From positions 186,001-250,000 of the forward strand of contig NZ_JAPYKW010000001.1 of assembly GCF_036632095.1 (NCBI RefSeq): a stretch of DNA of 64,000 nucleotides, read 5' to 3'. Position numbers and translations under genes: made by a program. The notes beneath the pieces were generated by a model, which worked only from the letters and a program-made list of their open reading frames with translations, did not search any database and had not been told where the DNA came from. The stretch is from Chlamydia sp. 04-14 (GTDB lineage: Bacteria > Chlamydiota > Chlamydiia > Chlamydiales > Chlamydiaceae). Positions 57,890 through 64,000 of the stretch are shown one piece after another; the stretch's first letter is position 1, and every line of letters starts with the position of its first letter.

Positions 57890-58770
57890 ATATCTAAAAA
57901 TGGTTTTCCTGTTACAGCATTAACATATTCTATACGAACACTATTATCTGCAGCAACTAACGACACTTTATACACAGGGACGTAAACAACAACCTTATCT
58001 AATATTAAGAAGTTATTTCCAAAAATCATCCCAGCAAGATTGCTTACACGATCTTCAGAAAATTGTGGGGACACAATGGAGGAACCTCGAGGTCTTCGCA
58101 ACCATACAGGAGACGATTGGATTGTTGTTGTACAACCTTTAATCGGTTGAAGCTGTTGGAAATGGCTTCCTATTTGACTGCCCATTGAGAAAATCAATTT
58201 CTTTTTCTGGCAGGCACGGATTACCTTTTCAGCTCTGATATTTTTCATAGATAGAGCGTGTGTCAATGATTCTTTAGAAGCTGCTCCTCCGAGATTCGCT
58301 AGAGCTTGCATAACACTGACATCTTGTTTGCCAGCTTTTAGCATTAGGCATTCTCTAAATCCTTTAGAACAAGCCCATGTTCCTGTGTTAAGAACCATTT
58401 CTCCATTTGCTAGACTCCAAAGGATTTCGCCCTCTTGACTGATCATCATTTTCTTGACGGTATCCTCTTTAGAAAAACGCACATGCATTAATGTATGAGG
58501 AACAAAAGTCAGTTCTACAGAGGCATTTCCGTCCACATGCTCTGGGAAGAAAGTCAATATTTGCTCTGGAGAAAATTTCCTTTCAAAAACCCGGAGTCTT
58601 TCGAATCCAGAAACTTTGCGAACAAGCCGGCAGCTCTTCTCAAAAACATCAACACTATAATTTGCGGTAACCTGCATGGCCTTGTGTGCACAAGGCACAT
58701 TATCCCATAAAAAAACTCCGCAAAAAAGAGATACAACAAAAGTACCAAAGTACAAAACTAACTTTTTCAT
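57886..58770 (-). CDS. exported hypothetical protein
   Basis: 294 residues. An N-terminal signal or anchor (YFGTFVVSLFCGVFLW) is followed by a soluble part with mixed sheet and helix and two Cys-rich places (CSKGFRECLM, IKGCTTTI). No known family. Position matches a chlamydial hypothetical I recall as CT546, which some studies predicted to be in the outer membrane; I cannot confirm that from sequence. It converges on dnaE and diverges from the bamD-like gene. Confidence 0.78.
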   Translation of the reverse strand: MKKLVLYFGTFVVSLFCGVFLWDNVPCAHKAMQVTANYSVDVFEKSCRLVRKVSGFERLRVFERKFSPEQILTFFPEHVDGNASVELTFVPHTLMHVRFSKEDTVKKMMISQEGEILWSLANGEMVLNTGTWACSKGFRECLMLKAGKQDVSVMQALANLGGAASKESLTHALSMKNIRAEKVIRACQKKKLIFSMGSQIGSHFQQLQPIKGCTTTIQSSPVWLRRPRGSSIVSPQFSEDRVSNLAGMIFGNNFLILDKVVVYVPVYKVSLVAADNSVRIEYVNAVTGKPFLDI

Positions 58771-58859
58771 AAAAAACCTTTTTATTTATTTTACTAAATA
58801 AAAAAATGTTTTATCAAATAAAAAAATTATATTTTGTAAATAAAACAAAAACAACGGAT

Positions 58860-58889
58860 TTGACAAATTCTCTTTTTCTTTTTTATGAT
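58860..58889 (+). promoter_or_regulatory. strong candidate promoter of the bamD-like/lptE-like/rsbW unit
   Basis: Perfect TTGACA (58860-58865), an 18-base T-rich spacer and TATGAT (58884-58889). The start of the bamD-like gene is 33 bases downstream. Best -35 hexamer found in the window. Confidence 0.75.
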
Positions 58890-58905
58890 AACGTTTTGTT
58901 ATCAT
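58885..58905. repeat. inverted repeat over the -10 box and start site
   Basis: ATGATAAC (58885-58892) and GTTATCAT (58898-58905) around GTTTT. It overlaps the -10 hexamer of the preceding promoter and covers the expected transcription start, which is where an operator or an initially transcribed hairpin would sit. Confidence 0.65.
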
Positions 58906-58922
58906 AGCTTCATGCCGGATTT

Positions 58923-59879
58923 ATGAAATCTGTTTTACAGTTTGTTGTTTTATTACTACTTTTGTGTTCTGGATGCCACGCCAGGCCGATTTCTTTTGAA
59001 CCTTTTTCTGGTAAATTATCTCCTCAAAAGTTTGTGCCTAAACACTCTCCGGAAGAATATATTTTAGAAGGGAAGAACTATTTAGAACGACAAAGCTATC
59101 GTAAAGCCCTACTTTGTTTCGGTATGGTTACTCATCATTTTCCAAAAGATCCTTTATATACTGAAGCTTTGTACTTAACTGGAGTATGTTATTTCAAAAA
59201 TGGTCAACCAGATTTAGCTGAAAAGGCTTTTGCAGCTTATATGCAACTTCCTGATGCTGATTATTCTGAAGAATTGTTTTTGATGAAATATTCTATAGCA
59301 AAGAGCTTTGCCCAAGGGAAACGTAAACGTGTATTCCTTTTAGAGGGCTTTCCTAAATTGGCTAATGCTGATGCTGATGCCTTACGTATCTACGATGAAA
59401 TACTCACTGCCTTCCCTAATAAAGATTTAGGAGCTCAAGCTTTGTATCTTAAAGGCGATTTGCTCGTTATCAAAAAAGATTTTTCTGAAGCTATTAAAAC
59501 TTTTAAAAAATTAACACTACAATTTGCTGCCCACGCATTGTCGCCAAAATCATTTGTTCGTCTTTCAGAAATTTATCTTATGCAAGCACAAAAAGAGCCT
59601 CATAATGTGCAATATTTAAACTTGGCGACGATCAATGAAGAGGCTATCAAAAAACAACATCCCAATCATCCTTTAACCCATGTTGTTTCTTCAAATGTAC
59701 GCTCTATGTGTGAACGTTATGCTTCAGGGCTCTACGCTACTGGACGTTTTTATGAAAAGAAGAAGAAACTTCATGCAGCGAGTATCTATTATACCACAGC
59801 GATTGATAACTACCCTGAGTCATCTTTAGTAGCTAAGTGTCATAAACGACTAAATAGAATAGCAAAACATTCTTCTTAG
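58923..59879 (+). CDS. bamD: BamD-like outer membrane assembly lipoprotein (TPR)
   Basis: 318 residues. Lipobox LCSGC with Cys18. TPR-type helix pairs begin at about residue 45 (AEYILEGKNYLERQSYRKAL-like), continue at about 80 and 150-210, and end with ATGRFYEKKKKLHAASIYY plus AIDNYPES, which resembles the last BamD repeat (YxxAVxRFxxVxxxYPD). BamD is the essential lipoprotein partner of BamA. The presence of an LptE-like gene next to it supports an outer-membrane role. It has an extra stretch (about 125-145) compared with E. coli BamD (245 residues). Confidence 0.82.
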   Translation: MKSVLQFVVLLLLLCSGCHARPISFEPFSGKLSPQKFVPKHSPEEYILEGKNYLERQSYRKALLCFGMVTHHFPKDPLYTEALYLTGVCYFKNGQPDLAEKAFAAYMQLPDADYSEELFLMKYSIAKSFAQGKRKRVFLLEGFPKLANADADALRIYDEILTAFPNKDLGAQALYLKGDLLVIKKDFSEAIKTFKKLTLQFAAHALSPKSFVRLSEIYLMQAQKEPHNVQYLNLATINEEAIKKQHPNHPLTHVVSSNVRSMCERYASGLYATGRFYEKKKKLHAASIYYTTAIDNYPESSLVAKCHKRLNRIAKHSS

Positions 59880-59895
59880 TTTTAAGATATCTCTC

Positions 59896-60495
59896 ATGCG
59901 TACATTAATTTTTGCCCTGTTTTTTTGTCTGTCTGGGTTGGGACTATCTTCTTGCAGTGGATATACTATCCTAAATTCTTCAGCGACCTTATCAGATTTA
60001 GGCCGCTCGATGCGCTCTGAAGGCGTTTATCTTTGTCCTGTTGATAAGGATTCCCTAGGTCAATTGACATCAGCTCTCATCTATGAATTAGGGAAACGTT
60101 CTCTTCCTGTCCGTAATGGCGAAAGTTGCGCTCGTTATCTTCTCAAGGTACAACTCCTGAATGAAGTTGACGAGAATACGGGTTTTACGTATGCCCCAAA
60201 TAAAATTGACGATAAGACTCCGAGACACTTTATTGTCTCTAGTGAGGGGCGTTTATCTATATCTGCGAAAGTACAACTTATTGACAGACACTCGGGGAAA
60301 GTCGTAGTCGATGACTGTGTATCAAGAAGATCAGTCTCCTTTGATTTTGAACCTGATTTAGGCATGGTGAATGCTCAACAGTTTGCTCTAGGTCAATTTG
60401 AAATGCATAATGAGGCTATTAAGAGCGCTTGGCGTGTGTTATACGCTCATTTAGCTGAGACTATTGTTCAACAGGTATATTATGACCTCTTCTGA
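59896..60495 (+). CDS. LptE-like LPS assembly lipoprotein
   Basis: 199 residues. Signal peptide with lipobox GLSSC (Cys20). The mature part begins SGYTILNSSATLSDLG and is followed by an alternating alpha/beta pattern with RLSISAKVQLIDRHSGKVVV, similar to LptE, which plugs the LptD barrel. It lies 16 bases after the bamD-like gene and overlaps rsbW by 14 bases. The LptE call is a fold-level impression; a generic outer-membrane lipoprotein is the alternative. Confidence 0.65.
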   Translation: MRTLIFALFFCLSGLGLSSCSGYTILNSSATLSDLGRSMRSEGVYLCPVDKDSLGQLTSALIYELGKRSLPVRNGESCARYLLKVQLLNEVDENTGFTYAPNKIDDKTPRHFIVSSEGRLSISAKVQLIDRHSGKVVVDDCVSRRSVSFDFEPDLGMVNAQQFALGQFEMHNEAIKSAWRVLYAHLAETIVQQVYYDLF

Positions 60496-60907
60496 TGGAG
60501 AAGCAGTCTTTCCGGCACTCCTTAGTGAACTTCACAATATGCTAGACTTTGTTAAAGGAACAGGACGGCTAAAAACATTCCCGAAAGAGAAATTATTAAA
60601 GCTAGAACTTGCCTGTGAAGAGCTTCTCGTCAATATTATCTCCTATGCATATCAAGAAGCAGCATCTCCTGGAAAGATAATCATTTGTTGTGACGGGGAC
60701 AAAGAAGCTTTACAAGTAACTATCAAAGATAATGGCCCTTCTTTCAATCCTTTAACTGCATCTATCGATATTCAAGATCAACTTCCTTTAGATGAGAGAA
60801 AGCTTGGTGGATTAGGAATTTTCTTAGCAAAGAACTCTGTGGATGAATTTCAATATGAAAGACACGGAGACTCTAATATTGTACATCTAAAAATTCATAA
60901 TACTTGA
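60482..60907 (+). CDS. rsbW: anti-sigma factor serine kinase RsbW
   Basis: 141 residues of GHKL (HATPase_c) fold. N-box ACEELLVNIISYAYQEA, G1 box IKDNGPSFNPL and G2 box KLGGLGIFLAKNSVDEF are all present. RsbW kinases phosphorylate an RsbV-type anti-anti-sigma factor and bind a sigma factor. In C. trachomatis the partners RsbV1, RsbV2 and RsbU are encoded elsewhere. Start is ATG 60482, inside the lptE-like gene; the frame from 60464 would be six residues longer. It lacks an adjacent sigma gene. Confidence 0.93.
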   Translation: MTSSDGEAVFPALLSELHNMLDFVKGTGRLKTFPKEKLLKLELACEELLVNIISYAYQEAASPGKIIICCDGDKEALQVTIKDNGPSFNPLTASIDIQDQLPLDERKLGGLGIFLAKNSVDEFQYERHGDSNIVHLKIHNT

Positions 60908-60908
60908 A

Positions 60909-61331
60909 CTAATCTTGATTAAAACGGAAAGAACGTAAGACGCTTTCATTATCTTTTATATCTTGTAGATATATCTGAAGTGCTTCAAGAATCAACGCAG
61001 ATTGATTGTATTCCCCAGAAGCTTGAAATGCCATTTCTGGAGTATAATCTCCTCCAGAATGATACAAAGCGATATATCCCCGAGTAACAGCCTCTCCTTG
61101 GACAAGCTCTGGCACTAACCAAACAGCAAAATCTGCATTAAATAAAGTGAGTTTATCTGCTGATTCTGCAATGATGAAATTGTTAACAGGAAGATCGCTA
61201 ATAGAGTCGATTTTAAGTTCAGACGCAGAATGAGACAGGACATCGGCAATATCCATGAAGCCCTCAGGAAACGCCGTTCCTTTGTTACAAATAGAACGAC
61301 GGTAAAATTCTTCTAAAAAATCCAAACTCAT
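60909..61331 (-). CDS. hypothetical protein downstream of rsbW
   Basis: 140 residues, no recognised family. Starts MSLDFLEEFYRRSIC; contains ADKLTLFNADFAVWLVPEL and ends with a helix (ALQIYLQDIKDNESVLRSF). No signal peptide. ATG at 61331 is preferred because GAGGGA lies seven bases upstream; 61352 is the longest frame. It converges on rsbW with one base between the stops. It matches a conserved Chlamydia hypothetical (I recall CT550). Confidence 0.72.
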   Translation of the reverse strand: MSLDFLEEFYRRSICNKGTAFPEGFMDIADVLSHSASELKIDSISDLPVNNFIIAESADKLTLFNADFAVWLVPELVQGEAVTRGYIALYHSGGDYTPEMAFQASGEYNQSALILEALQIYLQDIKDNESVLRSFRFNQD

Positions 61332-61441
61332 AGCGTTTTCCCTCTCACTCATGGTAATTCTTTATTTTAAGAGGCGTCAAGAGCTTTCTCAGACTTGCGC
61401 GAAGATTCAAACCTAAGTAACAAGCTATCAAAATCCCTACA

Positions 61442-62743
61442 ATGATAAGAGTTTTTTTTAGATCTGGACTGATTGGTTTTTTTGCGGGTATCTTTATGAT
61501 TCCTTCGTATGCGGATACATCTTTCCCCGAAACACGGGGGAATGCCGTAGCCATCATTCAATCTGAAACTGGCAAGATACTTTATGCTAAGGACATAGAC
61601 AAAAGAATTTATCCTGCAAGCATGACAAAAATTGCCACAGCGCTATTCATCTTAAGAAAACATCCCGATATTTTGAATCGCTTCATCACTGTAAAACAAG
61701 ATGCTATCGCTTCGATTACCCCTCAGGCTAAAAAACAATCGGGCTATCGCAGCCCTCCACATTGGCTAGAAACCGATGGTGTAACAATACAACTGCAAAA
61801 TAAAGAGGAAGTCTCAGGATGGGATCTATTTCATGCGTTACTGATCTGTTCGGCTAACGATGCTGCTAACACCCTCGCAATGGCTTGCTCAGGATCTGTA
61901 ACCGAATTTATGAAGCAACTGAATAGCTTCTTAAAAGAGTTAGGTTGCTCTCATACGCATTTTAATAATCCTCACGGCTTACATCACCCTAATCACTACA
62001 CAACAGCTCGGGATTTAACCTCTATTATGCGTGAGGGTCTAAAAGAACCTTTATTTCGTCAGGTTATTCGCACTACCAGTTATAAAATGGCTGCAACAAA
62101 TTTGAGCCAGGAGAGAGTCTTAAATCTTACAAATAAACTCATTCTTCCTGGATCTACCTACTATTATCCTCCCACTTTAGGGGGAAAAACAGGAACAACA
62201 AAAGATGCAGGGAAAAATCTTATCTTTGCAGCGAAAAAACACGGACGCTCTATTATCACTATAGCCGCCGGCTATCCTGCCATGGGGGATCTCTATGAAG
62301 ATGTCATAGCTTTATGTGAAGGGATTTTCAATGAACCTGCTTTACGAAGGTATCTCATTCTCCCAACAGAAAAATATGCCTTACGTTTAGGACTTTTAGG
62401 GAAAATTTCTATTCCTTTACCTAATGGTGTCTATTATGATTTCTATGCCTCTGAGGGAGAAGAACCTCGAACAATCTCTTTTGTTCCTCATGCAACAAAG
62501 CTTCCTATTCAAAAGGGAGATCTTATTGGTCATTGGGTATTTCGTAATCTCTCTGGGGAAAAAGTTCGTGCTGAACCCCTTTATGCACCGGATACGATTC
62601 ATCCTTCTATTATCCAAAAAATTTGTTTGCATGCTAAGCGTATAGTCACTTCGTACAGAACGTATATCATTTTAACTTTAGCACTTCTCTATTATAGGAA
62701 AACACGCGTGCATCGCAGAAAAACATCTCGGTATTACCTATGA
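61442..62743 (+). CDS. dacF: D-alanyl-D-alanine carboxypeptidase (penicillin-binding protein)
   Basis: 433 residues. Signal peptide at 1-24. Active-site motifs: SxxK Ser60-Met-Thr-Lys63, SxN Ser137-Ala-Asn139 and KTG 249-251. A helical segment near residue 408 (YIILTLALLYY) may anchor it to the membrane, with a very basic tail. It trims the pentapeptide of peptidoglycan. Chlamydia makes peptidoglycan only at the division septum, where such enzymes act. A ~25-residue insertion (about 95-120) separates the first two motifs more than usual. Confidence 0.92.
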   Translation: MIRVFFRSGLIGFFAGIFMIPSYADTSFPETRGNAVAIIQSETGKILYAKDIDKRIYPASMTKIATALFILRKHPDILNRFITVKQDAIASITPQAKKQSGYRSPPHWLETDGVTIQLQNKEEVSGWDLFHALLICSANDAANTLAMACSGSVTEFMKQLNSFLKELGCSHTHFNNPHGLHHPNHYTTARDLTSIMREGLKEPLFRQVIRTTSYKMAATNLSQERVLNLTNKLILPGSTYYYPPTLGGKTGTTKDAGKNLIFAAKKHGRSIITIAAGYPAMGDLYEDVIALCEGIFNEPALRRYLILPTEKYALRLGLLGKISIPLPNGVYYDFYASEGEEPRTISFVPHATKLPIQKGDLIGHWVFRNLSGEKVRAEPLYAPDTIHPSIIQKICLHAKRIVTSYRTYIILTLALLYYRKTRVHRRKTSRYYL

Positions 62744-62823
62744 TATAACTCTTTCTTTTAGCTTATGAAAAACCTGATTTTCGCATAAACTACGTGGGTA
62801 TTATTGAGATAATAAGGAATATT

Positions 62824-63186
62824 ATGCGCAAATATCTAATTTGTGGTTTGCTTGCTTCTATTTTCCTACCTATAGCAGGAACTGGAGAGGAAATTTCCGA
62901 AACTTTAGTATCTACTACATTGTGTATTTCTAGGAATGACGCTCCGACGACATCTTCTTGGTATTTTTGGAAAGATCCAAAAGTTATAAGAGATGAGCAG
63001 CATACGTATTTCCTAAAACAGGTAATATTTGCATTAAAACGTCCTGAAATTTGGAATGATCCTCTGAATCTTCTGCATATCTTATTACAGTTTGATAAAT
63101 TCCCCGAAGCATCTGGAGAATGTCACAATTTACTGTTGCTTATCATCAAACACAGAGTAATGGCCCTTACCATGAATATGGCTTAG
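62824..63186 (+). CDS. exported hypothetical protein
   Basis: 120 residues. Signal peptide MRKYLICGLLASIFLPIAG with cleavage expected after Gly or Ala near residue 19. The mature part is helix-rich (KQVIFALKRPEIW, LNLLHILLQFDKF, CHNLLLLIIKHRVMAL) and has three cysteines in all. The ATG at 62824 has AAGGA at proper distance; the frame to 62794 adds ten residues in front of the signal peptide. No family recognised. It follows dacF on the same strand. Confidence 0.7.
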   Translation: MRKYLICGLLASIFLPIAGTGEEISETLVSTTLCISRNDAPTTSSWYFWKDPKVIRDEQHTYFLKQVIFALKRPEIWNDPLNLLHILLQFDKFPEASGECHNLLLLIIKHRVMALTMNMA

Positions 63187-63194
63187 ATTAAGCT

Positions 63195-64000
63195 CTATTC
63201 AGAAGCCTTATTGCTTTTGCGAACAAAGTGGGCAGCAAAAAAACCGTCTCCACTCTCTGCTGATAATGCAGTGTGCATATGATGTTCTTCTTCCCATCCT
63301 AAAGATTTCATGAAAGCAACTTGCTTTTCATTTTCTTCTGAAAGTAGAGAGCAGGTAATGTAGATGAGCTTCCCGCCAGGTTTTACGTAATTCATAGCTT
63401 CTCTAAGAATCTTTCTTTGTACCCTTGAGAATGTAGTGAGAAGTTTTTTAGAAAATTGACTTTTCTTTTCAGGCTGCCGTCGAAACACTCCTGTTCCTGT
63501 ACAAGGAGCGTCAACAACAACGATAGAAAAGCTATTTCTCCTTAGATGTTGCTCTCCTATAGAGAAGTTCCTTACTCCCGCCCTACGCAAACGTTGTTTT
63601 GCCTCTTCCAAAACGTCCTTACGGCTATCATGTAAAACAACGTGATGCGCTCTCTCGGCAAAAATCAGACTTTTCCCGCCAGCTCCTGCACAAAAATCTA
63701 GAATACGATCTTTTTTACTTATAGGAATGTCTAAAGTAATTTTTTGAGATGATTCATCTTGAACTTCAAATAGGCCACGATGAAAAGCTGCGCTGTGTTG
63801 CAGAGGATAACGCTTATCAAAACGTAGAGAACCTGGGACAGATCCTAGCTCACTGGGGTATTCTAAACGCTTTTGAAGATCTTCTACAGAAGTTCGTCGT
63901 GTATTCACACGAATAGCACAAGGAGCTTCCTGAAGAAAAATCGCGGAGAGTTCCTTGGCTCGTTCTTGACCATAATCTTCAATTAGGCAATCAGCAAGAT
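63195..64000 (-). CDS. 16S rRNA m5C methyltransferase, RsmB/Fmu-NSUN type, cut by the window edge
   Basis: The frame runs from the stop at 63195 to the right end with no stop. The N-terminal part continues upstream of the GTG at 63908, with EAPCAIRVNTRRTS just inside the edge, so the true start lies outside the window. SAM motif LDFCAGAGGKSLIFAE, motif IV VVVDAPCTGTGVFRRQP with one Cys, and motif VI LIYITCSLLSEENEKQV with the catalytic Cys are all present. This is the NSUN/RsmB class, which methylates cytosine C5 in rRNA. By synteny it is the fmu gene. Confidence 0.9.
   Translation of the reverse strand, partial: LADCLIEDYGQERAKELSAIFLQEAPCAIRVNTRRTSVEDLQKRLEYPSELGSVPGSLRFDKRYPLQHSAAFHRGLFEVQDESSQKITLDIPISKKDRILDFCAGAGGKSLIFAERAHHVVLHDSRKDVLEEAKQRLRRAGVRNFSIGEQHLRRNSFSIVVVDAPCTGTGVFRRQPEKKSQFSKKLLTTFSRVQRKILREAMNYVKPGGKLIYITCSLLSEENEKQVAFMKSLGWEEEHHMHTALSAESGDGFFAAHFVRKSNKASE

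Noticed and set aside
1..64000. Mobile elements, prophage, CRISPR arrays, rRNA operon
   Set aside because: No transposase, integrase, direct-repeat array or rRNA sequence was seen; gene order follows the chlamydial core throughout.

Overview
The window is a stretch of chromosome from a Chlamydiaceae bacterium. The evidence is the gene order, which follows the block I remember as roughly CT483 to CT553 in Chlamydia trachomatis: ferrochelatase, glgC, rho, polA, npt2, dnaB, mnmG, gapA, the ribosomal protein cluster, the lipid A genes, mip, uhpC, dnaE, rsbW and dacF. A non-mitochondrial ATP/NTP translocase and a Cap1-type protein are also Chlamydia hallmarks. An orotate phosphoribosyltransferase-like gene between glgC and rho, which I remember as absent from C. 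trachomatis, points to the former Chlamydophila group (pneumoniae, psittaci, caviae, felis, abortus). I cannot name the species. The DNA is AT-rich, tightly packed and uniform, with no insertion sequence, prophage, CRISPR array or rRNA operon.

Layout: (1) 1-9.2 kb holds a TPR membrane protein, hemH, an amino-acid-type binding lipoprotein, rsmD, a phosphoesterase, glgC, the pyrE-like gene, rho and coaE. (2) 9.2-15.6 kb holds polA, a SohB/SppA-type peptidase, npt2, pgsA and tRNA-Ser(GCU). (3) 16-25.5 kb holds dnaB, a candidate structured RNA, a 29-residue bS22/mS38-like peptide, mnmG, lplA, ndk, ruvA, ruvC, two Chlamydia-type hypotheticals, tRNA-Leu(UAA) and gapA. (4) 25.5-37.8 kb is the ribosomal protein cluster, all on the minus strand, from rplC to rplQ with secY and rpoA inside it. 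(5) 38-46.5 kb holds cap1, fmt, lpxA, fabZ, lpxC, lnt, a thioesterase, a DnaQ-like exonuclease, tsaE and a hypothetical. (6) 46.9-52.5 kb holds two tiny adjacent genes, tRNA-Leu(CAG), trxA, a SpoU-class methyltransferase, mip, aspS, hisS and a small secreted peptide. (7) 52.7-64 kb holds uhpC, dnaE, an exported hypothetical, BamD-like and LptE-like lipoproteins, rsbW, dacF and an RsmB/NSUN-type methyltransferase cut by the right edge.

Together the genes cover information processing, import of host energy (NTPs, hexose phosphates), lipid A and outer-membrane assembly, a peptidoglycan carboxypeptidase and one anti-sigma kinase. Promoters listed were found by eye as sigma-70-like hexamers with 16-18 base spacers, so they are candidates only. 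Several starts were moved from the longest open frame to an internal codon with a better ribosome binding site. The least explained items are the structured region at 17.5 kb, the 29-residue basic peptide, the two-gene micro-operon at 47 kb, the altered OPRT-like enzyme, and perfect inverted repeats placed inside or over promoters.
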